Below are positions 1-12,917 of a stretch of 64,000 bases of DNA, piece by piece. Position 1 is the stretch's first letter. The number at the start of each line of letters is the position of its first letter. The notes beneath the pieces are model-generated. The model saw nothing but the letters and a program-made list of their open reading frames with translations, searched no databases and had not been told where the DNA came from. This DNA comes from an uncultured Acidimicrobiales bacterium (lineage in GTDB: Bacteria; Actinomycetota; Acidimicrobiia; Acidimicrobiales; UBA10347), in assembly GCA_937991435.1 (NCBI GenBank), contig CALKPY010000001.1, forward strand, positions 1-64,000, given 5' to 3'. A program made the translations under genes and the position numbers.

Positions 1-1871
<1,871 letters not shown>

Positions 1872-1874
1872 GGC

Positions 1875-3500
1875 TCAGCCCTCCTGAGGACGAGCGATGT
1901 CAGTCTCAGGAAGCGTGACATCGCTATCGACCATGCCGGTCGACGCTGCAGCCTGGGCGGCAGCGTCGGGTGCGTCGCCAACAACTGGCTCGCTCGATTC
2001 GAACTGCGAGGCGAAGCCCGCAACGATCGACTCAAGCTCATCGGTGTCGATCTTGCCGGTGCTCTTGATGCTGTCGTACAAACCGCCATGGCGGGTGCCG
2101 ACATAATCGAGCAGCTCGTTTTCGAAGCGGCTGACATCGGTAACCGGAATGGCATCGAGGTGGCCATTGGTGCCGGCATAGAGCGACACAACTTGGCGCT
2201 CGACAGGCATTGGTGAGTTCACGCCCTGCTTAAGGAGCTCAGTCAGGCGGTACCCGCGATCGAGCTGTGCCTGTGACACTGCGTCGAGATCGGAACCGAA
2301 CGACGCAAACGCTTCGAGCTCACGGAACTGCTGCAAGTCAGACTTGAGCGTGCCTACGGCAGTCTTCATGGCTTTGATCTGCGCTGCAGAACCCACTCGC
2401 GACACCGAAACACCTACGTCTACAGCCGGGCGAAGACCCGACTTGAACATGTCGTCTTGCAGGAAGATCTGACCGTCAGTGATCGAAATCACGTTGGTGG
2501 GAATAAACGCAGACACGTCGCCCGCCTTGGTCTCAATGACAGGAAGCGCGGTGAGCGAACCTGCGCCGAGCTCATCGCTGAGCTTTGCGGCACGTTCCAG
2601 CAGACGGCTGTGCAGGTAGAAGACGTCTCCGGGGTATGCCTCGCGGCCGGGCGGACGGCGAAGCAGCAATGACATTTGGCGGTAAGCCTCGGCCTGCTTA
2701 GAAAGATCGTCGTACACAACAAGTGCGTGGTCGCCGTCTTCCATCCACTGCTGGCCAATAGCGGAACCAGCGTAAGGAGCGAGATACTTGAAGGGCGCCG
2801 GATCTGAAGCCGGAGCCACAACGACCACGGTGTATTCCATGGCGCCGATCTCTTCGAGTACCGCCACGTTCTGGGCAACGGTCGAAGCCTTTTGCCCGAT
2901 CGCTACGTAGATGCACTTCACGCCCAGGCCGCGCTGGTTGATGATCGTGTCGAGCGCAATCGTGGTCTTGCCAGTTTTGCGGTCGCCGATAATCAGCTCT
3001 CGTTGGCCACGGCCAATCGGAATGAGCGAGTCGATGGCCTTGATGCCGGTCTGCATCGGCTCGTGCACAGGCTTGCGGCCCATGATGCCTGGTGCTTGGA
3101 CTTCCATCTGACGAGTTCGAGCGCCGACAAGCGGGCCTTTTCCGTCGATTGGAGTTCCAAGAGCGTTGACGACTCGGCCTAAAAGGGCATCACCAACAGG
3201 CATCGACAAGATATTGCCGGTTGACCGAACGGTTTGTCCTTCTTGGATCTCGTCGACCTCGCCGAGAACAACGGCACCAATGGTGTCTTCGTCGAGGTTG
3301 AGAGCAAGGCCGATTGAGCCGTTCTCAAATTCGAGCATCTCGTTGACCGCCGCGTTGGGCAGCCCCGAGACACGGGCAATACCATCGCCGACCTCAACGA
3401 TGTGGCCGACCTGGCTTGCTTCGAGACTCGGCTCGAAACCTGCAAGATTCTTGCCAATCGCGGCCGTTATGGCGCTGGTGTCAATTGTGAGTTCCGACAT
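1875..3500 (-). CDS. atpA: ATP synthase F1 alpha subunit
   Basis: 541 aa; [14 protein letters not shown]-loop and full-length alpha architecture. Confidence 0.97.
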   Translation of the reverse strand: MSELTIDTSAITAAIGKNLAGFEPSLEASQVGHIVEVGDGIARVSGLPNAAVNEMLEFENGSIGLALNLDEDTIGAVVLGEVDEIQEGQTVRSTGNILSMPVGDALLGRVVNALGTPIDGKGPLVGARTRQMEVQAPGIMGRKPVHEPMQTGIKAIDSLIPIGRGQRELIIGDRKTGKTTIALDTIINQRGLGVKCIYVAIGQKASTVAQNVAVLEEIGAMEYTVVVVAPASDPAPFKYLAPYAGSAIGQQWMEDGDHALVVYDDLSKQAEAYRQMSLLLRRPPGREAYPGDVFYLHSRLLERAAKLSDELGAGSLTALPVIETKAGDVSAFIPTNVISITDGQIFLQDDMFKSGLRPAVDVGVSVSRVGSAAQIKAMKTAVGTLKSDLQQFRELEAFASFGSDLDAVSQAQLDRGYRLTELLKQGVNSPMPVERQVVSLYAGTNGHLDAIPVTDVSRFENELLDYVGTRHGGLYDSIKSTGKIDTDELESIVAGFASQFESSEPVVGDAPDAAAQAAASTGMVDSDVTLPETDIARPQEG

Positions 3501-3515
3501 GTGCGTCTCCTCGGG

Positions 3516-4040
3516 CTACAGCGACTCACGCAGCCGGCTGAGCCGGGTGCGCACGCTTCCATCGATAACGGTGTCGCCGATCGTGGTGACGAGGCCACCA
3601 ACGACTGACGAATCCTGAATGACCTTGACATCAACCTCGGTGCCGACCTTTTTGGCGAGAGCGGCGGCAAGCCGATCGCGCTGATCGTCAGACAACGGGA
3701 CGGCAGAACGCACAGTTGCGACCTGCTTTGACTGCGAAGTTGCAGCCTTTTCGGCGAGCGCCGCGGCAATTTTTCCGAGATCAGCTCCGCGGCCTGCACC
3801 GACAACCATCGACACGAGACCTTTGGTGGCCGGTCGGGTCTTGCCGTCAAGCAGGTCGTCCATGATCTGCATGCGGCGTTCTGCCGGAATGCGAGCATCG
3901 CTGAGCGTGTTGCGAAGCTCGTCGTTTGTATCGACGGCACGACCAACGGCGAACAGTTCGTCGCTAATAGCGCTCACATCGCCTTCGGCTTCGGCGACAG
4001 CAAGCATGGCTGTGGCATATCCCTGAACACGGTCGCTCAT
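3516..4040 (-). CDS. atpH: ATP synthase F1 delta subunit
   Basis: 174 aa; position between b and alpha; C-terminal IGDTVIDGSVRTRLSRLRESL typical of delta. Confidence 0.93.
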   Translation of the reverse strand: MSDRVQGYATAMLAVAEAEGDVSAISDELFAVGRAVDTNDELRNTLSDARIPAERRMQIMDDLLDGKTRPATKGLVSMVVGAGRGADLGKIAAALAEKAATSQSKQVATVRSAVPLSDDQRDRLAAALAKKVGTEVDVKVIQDSSVVGGLVTTIGDTVIDGSVRTRLSRLRESL

Positions 4041-4570
4041 GATGATGCTCCCAGCTGGCTGATGTAGCTCTCGATGAGATCGCCGTGGCCACCAGCATCG
4101 AGACTTGACCGAACCACTTGTTCAGCCGCTCCCACTGCCTGAGCCGCGACTTCGGCCTGCATGTCGGCGTTGGCTTGCACCTTCATTGCAGAAACATCGC
4201 TTTGCGCCTTGGTCCACGCGTCGTTGACCATCTGTTGGGTGCGGGCGTTTGAATCGACACGAAGTTGCTGTGCAGACTCGCGAGCTTCGGCGATGATGCG
4301 CTCTGATTCTGCGGCTGGGTCACCGAGTTCGGCTCGCGTTGCAGCGATCTTGGCCTGTGCTTCTGCCGTTGCGTCTTCGGCGGCAGTTGCATCAGCGACT
4401 GCGTCGGCTTGCCCTTGATCGAGCGCCTTTTTGACGAGCGGGAAGACCTTCCAGGCGAGTAGTCCGAACACCACGAGGAACGCAAGTAGCCCCCACCAGA
4501 ATTCTAAAACGTCACCTGGCAGGAATCGGCCGTTGGGACCTTCTGCCGCGAGTAGTTGGAGTGTGCTCAT
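4037..4570 (-). CDS. atpF: ATP synthase Fo b subunit
   Basis: 177 aa; one N-terminal TM then long helical charged region; 4-nt overlap with atpH. Confidence 0.9.
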   Translation of the reverse strand: MSTLQLLAAEGPNGRFLPGDVLEFWWGLLAFLVVFGLLAWKVFPLVKKALDQGQADAVADATAAEDATAEAQAKIAATRAELGDPAAESERIIAEARESAQQLRVDSNARTQQMVNDAWTKAQSDVSAMKVQANADMQAEVAAQAVGAAEQVVRSSLDAGGHGDLIESYISQLGASS

Positions 4571-4572
4571 GC

Positions 4573-5133
4573 TCAGCCTTTGACCCGGTTGAGGAACGAA
4601 TCGATTACCGACTGGTTCGAGGCGACGTCGACGTTGGTACCGAGCACCTTGCCCGCCGCGCCAGCTGCTAGCTCAGAAACCGGACCTCGTGCGCCAGCCA
4701 TCGCTGTCACCCGTGCGGAGTCGATTTCGCGTTGAGCATTGGAGCGCAGCTTGCCGATTTGTTCTTCGACTGCGGCCATGGCCTGGGCGCGCTCTTCGTC
4801 AGCTTCGGCTCGTGCTGCATCGACGATGCTTGCGGCCTCGGCTTTGGCGACATTGAGGTGGTCATTGTGGGCAGCTCTGATCTGGGCCAGCTCGGACTCG
4901 GAATCGGAGACAGAGTCCAGTCCGGCAGCGACCTTTGCGCGCCGTTCATCGCGGCCAGCCATGATCGGCGGCAGAAGAACGAACTTCATCAATGCCCATA
5001 GGCCGAAGAACGCCAATCCCGACCAGATCATCTCTGGAACGGCAGGAAGAATCGGATTGAAAGTTCCTTCATCTTCGGCCGCTTCTTCAGCGAAAAGCAG
5101 CAGACCCAGCATGGGGTCAATAGGTAACGTCAC
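4573..5133 (-). CDS. ATP synthase Fo second b-type subunit (b/b')
   Basis: 186 aa; N-terminal TM followed by long A/E/R-rich helix; adjacent to atpF and atpE. Confidence 0.85.
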   Translation of the reverse strand: MTLPIDPMLGLLLFAEEAAEDEGTFNPILPAVPEMIWSGLAFFGLWALMKFVLLPPIMAGRDERRAKVAAGLDSVSDSESELAQIRAAHNDHLNVAKAEAASIVDAARAEADEERAQAMAAVEEQIGKLRSNAQREIDSARVTAMAGARGPVSELAAGAAGKVLGTNVDVASNQSVIDSFLNRVKG

Positions 5134-5182
5134 GTAACACCTCCTCGATGCGGTATGTCGTCAGATGTCCCGGTGGGACGAA

Positions 5183-6352
<1,170 letters not shown>

Positions 6353-6356
<4 letters not shown>

Positions 6357-6841
6357 GATGCCACGGACTCCTTGTGAGGTTTAGACGCGAGGCCGGCTCC
6401 GGGCTTGAGACCCGGATACGCCAGACTTGCAGAGATGTATCGCAGCTCCCAGAACAGAAGCCCGAGGTGGGTGACGATGATGGTGACGCCGAGCGCAACC
6501 AGATCGACCCAGGTTTCATTGCGAACGAGAATCACGACGGCGCTGATAATGCCTAGTCGGATCAGGAAGCCGAACATTGCGCCGCCAGCCATCGCCGCGA
6601 ACGAGATCTTGGCGCAGGTGGCGATGATCCAGGCCGAAACAAAGACATTGACCAATACGAGACCAAGCCCGAGCGCAACCGAAGCGGCGCCATCGGTGCC
6701 CCAAATCAACGCGCCGATCAGAATCAACGGGGGTGCGATCACCGCGCCGCGTTTGATCATGTCAAGACCAACCTGCATGGCAGGCGACGGGCCTTCGAAT
6801 CGGCTGAGCAGCGGATTCGCTTCGTTGACGTGCACGTTCAT
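6353..6841 (-). CDS. Small membrane protein, ATP synthase subunit I-like
   Basis: Start reassigned to MNVHVNEANPLLSR; ~4 TM; overlaps atpB. Confidence 0.6.
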
Positions 6842-7110
6842 TTTCGGCGCTCGTTCCGCCGTGCGGTGCGCTCGGTTTCGGCAACCTGCATTTGGGTGCG
6901 ATAGGTCAACCAGATGCTGTACGACGCACCAATGAAACCGGCGAGAGCGAAGACGAGAAGAAAGATCGGAGTTGTGCCAACCACCGCGTCGACAGCCCAA
7001 CCGACAGCAGCCGCGGCAAGTGCGGCCACGACGAGTTCATACGCACCGGTACTGCGGTGCATCGCACCGACCATCTCGCGTGTGATCTCGCGCTCTGGCG
7101 AAGCTGTCAC
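6838..7110 (-). CDS. AtpZ/AtpI-like two-TM protein
   Basis: GTG start (VTASPEREITREM); two TM helices; 4-nt overlap with next gene of atp operon. Confidence 0.6.
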   Translation of the reverse strand: MTASPEREITREMVGAMHRSTGAYELVVAALAAAAVGWAVDAVVGTTPIFLLVFALAGFIGASYSIWLTYRTQMQVAETERTARRNERRK

Positions 7111-7284
7111 TGGGACCTCATGGGGGAAGTTGCAACTACGTGTACAGGCACCAAGTGAAAGGGGTCTACGAGAGCCCCTACACGCTCGCCTGTGACTATG
7201 TGAATCTATACACAAAGTCTCATTGCCGCCACATTTGACGGGGATTTCAGCCAGTTTTCTTTTTTGCGTGAGCTTGATTCGTTG

Positions 7285-7911
7285 TCATCTGGTCGTCTTG
7301 GCCGACGCCGCCTGGAGCATCGCTACCGTCACCGGGCCATCACGAAACACGACCCACTCCCCACTCTCGGTCATTCGTGCGACGGTCGATGCCATCGCTG
7401 TGCAGGCTCCCCCGTCGACAATCAGCCCGACGGGCCCGGTCAGGCTCGCCGCCGCATCGAGAGCAAACGACGCTGTCTCGCTTCCAGTTCTATTCGCACT
7501 CGTCACCGCAAGCGGACCAACGCGAGCCGCGAGTGACCGGAGCCATTCATGAGCCGGACACCTGATGCCGATCGTGCCATCTTCGCGGCCTAGCCAATCG
7601 CCGAGACCGAAGCGACGTTGAACCACCATGGTGAGCGGACCGGGCCAAAGCTGTTCCGCTACCTGCTGCGAGACGGCATCAACAGCGCCAAGCAACTTCG
7701 CCTGCTCGAGGTCAGCCACGATCAAAGCAATCGACCGCTGCACTGGGCGGTCCTTCAACGCGAACAGATGATCCACGGCTTGCTCGTTGCTTGCGAGAGC
7801 GGCAAGGCCGTAGACGGTGTCAGTCGGCACCACCACTGACTCGCCACGGCCAAGCGCTGCAGAGGCGGCATCGACCGCCGACTCCGACACGGCAATGACT
7901 TCTACCGACAT
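7285..7911 (-). CDS. tsaC: Threonylcarbamoyl-AMP synthase (Sua5/YciO/YrdC family)
   Basis: 208 aa; VVPTDTVYGLAALASN and KDRPVQRSIALIV motifs. Confidence 0.88.
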   Translation of the reverse strand: MSVEVIAVSESAVDAASAALGRGESVVVPTDTVYGLAALASNEQAVDHLFALKDRPVQRSIALIVADLEQAKLLGAVDAVSQQVAEQLWPGPLTMVVQRRFGLGDWLGREDGTIGIRCPAHEWLRSLAARVGPLAVTSANRTGSETASFALDAAASLTGPVGLIVDGGACTAMASTVARMTESGEWVVFRDGPVTVAMLQAASAKTTR

Positions 7912-7942
7912 AGTTTTGCTCTCGTTTCTCGCGCGTTGTTTC

Positions 7943-8860
7943 TTACCGGCGACGAGCGATCAACGCCCGGTCTCTGCCCGCCAGGTCTCGATGGACTTCG
8001 ATCGACGCATAGCCGGCACGTTCGGCCATCTGTTTGGCCGCTTCGAGCTGCGTTTCACCGAGTTCCAGCACCAGCACCCCGTCGCTTCGTAACCATGCAA
8101 CGGCCCCAGCGATCAGAATCTCGGCAGCTTCCAGCCCGGTAGGGCCCGAGCGCAGCGCTTGGCGTGGTTCCCAATCGTTGACGACGGCCGGAAGTTGTTC
8201 GTGATCGCCGATGTAGGGCGGGTTCGAAATGATCAGATCGAACTCGCCGAGGCGTTCGACAGGCAACGCTTCGAACCAGCTTCCTTCGCGCAGCTCGACT
8301 CGGGCGGCAGGGCGCCCCAGGCCGGCGGTGTTCGCACGAGCCGCGGCGAGAGCATCGGCGGATATGTCGGTACAAATCATCTGCAGCCTGAGGTGTTCGC
8401 TCACCAGCGACAGGCCAATACAGCCGCTGCCGGTGCCCAGGTCAGCCGCGAGCAGGCTCCGGTCGCCGGCACGATGTTGCAGCCGGGTCAACTCGTCAAG
8501 CGCCAAGCCGGCCACGGTCTCTGTTTCTGGTCGCGGAATCAGCACCCGCGCGTCGACAGCAAGGTCCAGTGAACGAAACGCCCAGCGTCCAAGCACATAT
8601 TGCAGCGGCTCACCCTGCAGACGCCGTTCCAGCATCGAATCAAAGTGAGCGACTGCGCGTACGGTGGCGAAGTCGTCGAGCGTCAACGCAAACTCGCCCG
8701 GCTCGCAACCTGATGCCTCTTCGACAATGCGCCGGGCTTCGATCTCGGCAAAGTCTTCACCTGCCGAAGCCAACCGAGTCACAGCCTCGGAATAGAAGGA
8801 TCGCCAAGGCACGCCGTCAGACGTGTCGGCGACCGGTTCGGGGGTTGGTTTGTCAGTCAT
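7943..8860 (-). CDS. prmC: Peptide chain release factor N(5)-glutamine methyltransferase
   Basis: NPPYIGDHEQL motif, SAM-binding DLGTGSGCIGL; overlaps prfA. Confidence 0.92.
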   Translation of the reverse strand: MTDKPTPEPVADTSDGVPWRSFYSEAVTRLASAGEDFAEIEARRIVEEASGCEPGEFALTLDDFATVRAVAHFDSMLERRLQGEPLQYVLGRWAFRSLDLAVDARVLIPRPETETVAGLALDELTRLQHRAGDRSLLAADLGTGSGCIGLSLVSEHLRLQMICTDISADALAAARANTAGLGRPAARVELREGSWFEALPVERLGEFDLIISNPPYIGDHEQLPAVVNDWEPRQALRSGPTGLEAAEILIAGAVAWLRSDGVLVLELGETQLEAAKQMAERAGYASIEVHRDLAGRDRALIARRR

Positions 8861-9917
8861 CGCCCGAAAGCTGTTCGGCCCGTTCATGCTGCATCAACGG
8901 GTCGATCACATCTGCCATTGCACCGGCCAGCACCTTGTCGAGCTTGTAGACAGTGAGCCCTATGCGATGATCCGTGACGCGGTTCTCTTTGTAGTTGTAG
9001 GTGCGAATCTTCTCACTGCGTCCACCGCCGCCAATCTGGCCCTTGCGCATGTCACTGGCTTCGTCAGCCGCCCGTTGCTGTTCTGCTTGCAGAATGCGAG
9101 CGCGCAACACCTGCATTGCTTTGGCCTTGTTCTGAAGCTGGCTCTTCTCGTCTTGCATCGACACGACCACGCCGGTCGGTTTGTGGGTGATCCGAACCGC
9201 AGAGTCGGTGGTGTTCACCGATTGTCCTCCCGGTCCCGATGCTCGGAATACGTCTACTTGCAGGTCATTGTCGTCGATGTTGACCTCGACCTCTTTTGCT
9301 TCGGGAAGCACAGAAACCGTGGCCGACGAAGTGTGCACTCGGCCCTGTGATTCAGTGACGGGCACACGTTGCACCCGGTGCACACCGCCTTCGAACTTCA
9401 TGTGCGACCACACCGACGCGCCTCGCAAGACGAAAATGATGGTTGAGAACCCGCCCATGTCGCTTTCGTTGGCCTCGAGCGTGTCGAACTTCCACTTCTG
9501 CACCGTCGAGTAGCTGCGATACATCTCGAACAGGTCACGGGCGAACAGGTTCGCTTCCTCGCCGCCTTCGGCACCGCGAATTTCGACGATGACATTGCGC
9601 CCGTCGTTGGGGTCTTTGGGGATCAACAGCTCGTCGAGCCGCTCCGACGCATCGGCGGAAGCCTTTTCTGCTTCGGTGATCTCTTCGGCGAGCATGGCGC
9701 GTTCGTCGCCACTACTTTCGGCGTGCATTTCACGGGCGACGAGCACGTCTTCGTCGGCAGATCGCATCTCATTGATGCAGGCAACAATGTCAGACAGTTC
9801 CTTGTACCGGCGAGTCGTCTCCGCGTAGTTCGTGCGGTCCTTGACAAGTTCGGGGTCTGCGAGTTGTTGCTCGACGTTGTGGAACTCGCGCAGGAGTTCG
9901 TCGTGCAGTTCGCTCAC
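8853..9917 (-). CDS. prfA: Peptide chain release factor 1
   Basis: 354 aa; GPGGQSVNTTDSAVRITH (GGQ) motif. Confidence 0.96.
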   Translation of the reverse strand: MSELHDELLREFHNVEQQLADPELVKDRTNYAETTRRYKELSDIVACINEMRSADEDVLVAREMHAESSGDERAMLAEEITEAEKASADASERLDELLIPKDPNDGRNVIVEIRGAEGGEEANLFARDLFEMYRSYSTVQKWKFDTLEANESDMGGFSTIIFVLRGASVWSHMKFEGGVHRVQRVPVTESQGRVHTSSATVSVLPEAKEVEVNIDDNDLQVDVFRASGPGGQSVNTTDSAVRITHKPTGVVVSMQDEKSQLQNKAKAMQVLRARILQAEQQRAADEASDMRKGQIGGGGRSEKIRTYNYKENRVTDHRIGLTVYKLDKVLAGAMADVIDPLMQHERAEQLSGDD

Positions 9918-10951
9918 TGTTGCACGCTACCGGCGACCGTCTCTGCCTCGCCGCCAGACCACGGTTCATCGCTCGCGATCACGACAGTCGAAAGGCGCAT
10001 ACGATCGATCAGCCCCATAGTGGCGGGATGCCGGTCGCGTGCAGGAAGCACGAACACCACCCGCGCCACATTTTCGCGAGCTGCCACATCAGCCGCATGC
10101 GGTGCCAGGCCGGGATCGATTCCGACACTAAAGGCGACGAGAGCAGTCTGACCATCTGAGTCGATCGCTGTCGCAAACGCCGGAGCAGTGTCGTAGAGAC
10201 CGGTGCGCGCGACCGCCGGCTCGACCGGCATGATCTGCGAAAGGCCAAGCTCGCGCAGCGGCCCCTCGTCGGTGCGTCCATCGAGCAACTCGGCTCTGAG
10301 CCAGCGCTCGCGCACGATGCGACTCAGGGGGTGCGGCGGGGCGCCGCGTTGTCGATGTTGAGCAACCTGGTCGACGACTTGTTGGAGCGCGTCGTTGGGC
10401 GTGAGGCCAGGGTTCATCACGGCGAACGCACCCTGGTCATAGGCGCCAACCCCAACATCGAGGCGTTGTTCGTCACCTGCGCCGGTCACCCGTGCCACCT
10501 CGACCCCTTGGCACTCTGCGGTGATGACGCCGTGCTCGACGATGACCCGCACGCCAGCGGCTGCGAACGCGTCGGCGATGTCTTGTCGTAATGCCGATGG
10601 AGCGATGTAGACGTGCGGTTCTGCCTCGCACACAACAAGTTCGGTCCCTGTTGCCACCATGACGATGGGGCACGGTTCGAACTGAGCGGCTCGACGAGCG
10701 ACGGTTGCCCCATCAGAGTTGACGATGAGCGTCAGATCGCTGGCCTGGTGACGTGCTGCGTGCAAAAGCGCCTGCCCAAAAGCTGCAACCGGATCACCCT
10801 CAACAAGGGTGACCGCAGCGTGGCCGTCGACGAGCGACGCGCCCCACGGCAGCGGGTAGAGCTCGCCAGCTTCTCGGCCGAGCGACTCGCGGGCAAGAGA
10901 GCGCAGTTTTGCCGACCAGATCGATGCCTTCTGGTCGGCGGAGAGTGCCAG
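9914..10951 (-). CDS. Conserved hypothetical protein between rpmE and prfA; probable CTG start
   Basis: Tracked ORF (TTG at 10765) extends upstream in frame with protein-like sequence; CTG at 10949-10951 preceded 8 nt by GAGGAG; no ATG/GTG/TTG between the upstream in-frame TGA and 10765. Confidence 0.6.
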   Translation of the reverse strand: MALSADQKASIWSAKLRSLARESLGREAGELYPLPWGASLVDGHAAVTLVEGDPVAAFGQALLHAARHQASDLTLIVNSDGATVARRAAQFEPCPIVMVATGTELVVCEAEPHVYIAPSALRQDIADAFAAAGVRVIVEHGVITAECQGVEVARVTGAGDEQRLDVGVGAYDQGAFAVMNPGLTPNDALQQVVDQVAQHRQRGAPPHPLSRIVRERWLRAELLDGRTDEGPLRELGLSQIMPVEPAVARTGLYDTAPAFATAIDSDGQTALVAFSVGIDPGLAPHAADVAARENVARVVFVLPARDRHPATMGLIDRMRLSTVVIASDEPWSGGEAETVAGSVQQ

Positions 10952-10956
10952 AGTGG

Positions 10957-11331
10957 CTACTCCTCTTCGGTGGCGTCGCCACCGTCAGCATCTTCGACAG
11001 GTGCATCAGCAACGGGTGCTTGTGCAACCGGTGCTTGTGCGGTTTCGCTTGCTTCTTCGCCAGCAGGAGCTTCTTCGCCCGGCTTTTGCTTGCGACGGCC
11101 GTAGCGCTTCTCGAAACGCTCGACGCGACCAGCGGTATCGATGATCGTCATCGTACCCGTGTAGAAGGGGTGGCTTGCTGCCGAGATCTCGACCTTGGCC
11201 AGCGGGTATTCGACACCGTCAACTTCGGTGGTTTCGTCGGTTTTGATCGTCGACCGGGTGACGAAACTGGTGCCGTTCTGGGTGTCGAGGAAGACCACGT
11301 CACGGTACTCAGGATGAATGTCGGGCTTCAT
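10957..11331 (-). CDS. rpmE2: 50S ribosomal protein L31 (type B, Cys-less) with acidic C-terminal extension
   Basis: [20 protein letters not shown]...[26 protein letters not shown]; no zinc cysteines; extra ~40 aa tail. Confidence 0.88.
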   Translation of the reverse strand: MKPDIHPEYRDVVFLDTQNGTSFVTRSTIKTDETTEVDGVEYPLAKVEISAASHPFYTGTMTIIDTAGRVERFEKRYGRRKQKPGEEAPAGEEASETAQAPVAQAPVADAPVEDADGGDATEEE

Positions 11332-11440
11332 GTCGGCTCGCAGTCTTTCGGGGCGGAGGCAATTCGAATGATGGTTCCTGGATACCCCAGGTGGGAGCTC
11401 CGTTGACAATAGTGAATGGAGATGTGTCAATGGAGATGTC

Positions 11441-11472
11441 CGGGGAAACCGCCGCCTCTGGCGGTTTCCCCG
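11441..11472. terminator. Perfect 13-bp inverted repeat with 6-nt loop between rplL and rpmE
   Basis: cggggaaaccgcc-gcctct-ggcggtttccccg; no obvious U-tract on either strand. Confidence 0.5.
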
Positions 11473-11506
11473 ATCGATCAGCAGCGGCACTCAACGTGCC
11501 GCTAGA

Positions 11507-11878
11507 TCACTTGAGGTCGACCTGAGCGCCGGCCTCTTCGAGAGAGGCCTTGGCCTTCTCTGCGTCTTCCTTCTTGGCGCCTTCGAGCACTGGCTTTGGC
11601 AGTGACTCGACGAGCTCTTTGGCTTCTTTGAGGCCCAGACCCGTGATGGATCGAACTTCCTTGATAACTGCAATCTTTTTGGCGCCTTCGGCGATGAGAA
11701 CAACGTCATATGCGTCTTTCTCCTCTTCGGCAGCTCCGCCAGCAGCAGGAGCTGCTGCCATTGCAACGGGAGCAGCAGCGGTGACATCGAACTTCTCTTC
11801 GAATGCCGTGAGCAGTTCACTCAATTCGAGGACTGTCATGCCCTCGATCGTGGAGAGTACGTCTTCAACCTTGGACAT
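11507..11878 (-). CDS. rplL: 50S ribosomal protein L7/L12
   Basis: 123 aa; [30 protein letters not shown]. Confidence 0.97.
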   Translation of the reverse strand: MSKVEDVLSTIEGMTVLELSELLTAFEEKFDVTAAAPVAMAAAPAAGGAAEEEKDAYDVVLIAEGAKKIAVIKEVRSITGLGLKEAKELVESLPKPVLEGAKKEDAEKAKASLEEAGAQVDLK

Positions 11879-11880
11879 GA

Positions 11881-12657
11881 TCAGTCCTCCTTGTCTTCGG
11901 GGTCGTCAGAATCAGCGTCGGCTGACTCATCGGTCTTGTCAGCTGCCGCGTCTTCCGCGGCGGCCTCCGGTGCGTCATCTGACGCGTCGGTCTCTTCAGC
12001 TACCTGCGCTTGCGCTTCAGCGGCGTCGGCAGATTCTGCGGCCTCTTCGGCGACAGGGGCTGCATCGTCAGCAGCTGCCTCGTCGGCGGCTTCGGCAGCG
12101 GGGGCAGGTGCCTCAGGTTCGCCAGCGCCACCCTTGTCGATGAGTGCCTTGACGAGTCCGGCAAAGTTGGTAGGCATGGCCTGCAACAACGCAGCGAACT
12201 TCGACATTGGGGCTTGCAACAGGCCAGCGAACTGGGCGAGCATTTCTTCGCGAGGCGGGACCTTTGAAAGTGCCGTGACTTCATCGAGGCCGATAGGGGC
12301 GCCGTCCATGATGCCGCCGCGAACCACAAGGCCCGGATTGGTCTTGGCGAATTCGGTCAGTGCCTTTGACAGGCCGACAGGATCGGCCGGTGAATCGTCG
12401 GTGCCATAGGCAAACGCCAACGCGGTCGGCCCGCCAAGATGTTCACCAATGTCAACACCGCTGCGTTCGGCCGCCAGGCGCGTCAGCGTGTTCTTGTAAA
12501 TCTTGAACTCGCCACCCGATGCGGTGACTGCAGCGCGCAGTTCAGCCTGAGCTGGAACATCGAGGTGGCGATACTCGGCAACGAGCACGGTGCCTGCCGC
12601 ATCGAGCTTCTCTGCGATCTCGTCGACTTTTGCGACTTTGTCGGGACGGGGAGCCAT
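11881..12657 (-). CDS. rplJ: 50S ribosomal protein L10 with long acidic C-terminal extension
   Basis: [34 protein letters not shown]..; adjacent to rplL. Confidence 0.95.
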   Translation of the reverse strand: MAPRPDKVAKVDEIAEKLDAAGTVLVAEYRHLDVPAQAELRAAVTASGGEFKIYKNTLTRLAAERSGVDIGEHLGGPTALAFAYGTDDSPADPVGLSKALTEFAKTNPGLVVRGGIMDGAPIGLDEVTALSKVPPREEMLAQFAGLLQAPMSKFAALLQAMPTNFAGLVKALIDKGGAGEPEAPAPAAEAADEAAADDAAPVAEEAAESADAAEAQAQVAEETDASDDAPEAAAEDAAADKTDESADADSDDPEDKED

Positions 12658-12744
12658 CCGGGACTTCTTTCGGTTACGGGAGTGGGGCCAAAACAGCGAT
12701 TGAGCATGTGCAAACACCGAAGATCAGGGCGTGACACATGCTCA

Positions 12745-12880
12745 GCGAGCGTGTTGTCTCCTCGTCAGGCGGCACTGCCAGCAGTGCGCTTATGCTCAAT
12801 TGAGCACCGGATATCTTTGGGACGAATGCAGTTGTGCGACGTACGGTAGCGTCGCTTACAGGCGGCGCAACCCGGTCAGC
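12745..12880 (-). promoter_or_regulatory. Putative ribosomal protein L10 leader (rplJL autoregulatory RNA)
   Basis: Transcript-strand CCCAAAGATATCCGGTGCTC...GCACTGCTGGCAGTGC...GCCTGACGAGGAGACAAC upstream of rplJ; helices and position resemble L10 leaders. Confidence 0.6.
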
Positions 12881-12917
12881 GGGATTGCCCGCGACCGAGT
12901 CGGCCAGTGAATGAGAT

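Noticed and set aside
7180-7260. Promoter for the atp operon (TATAGAT-like -10 on minus strand)
   Set aside because: No convincing -35 at proper spacing; cannot be supported without transcript data.
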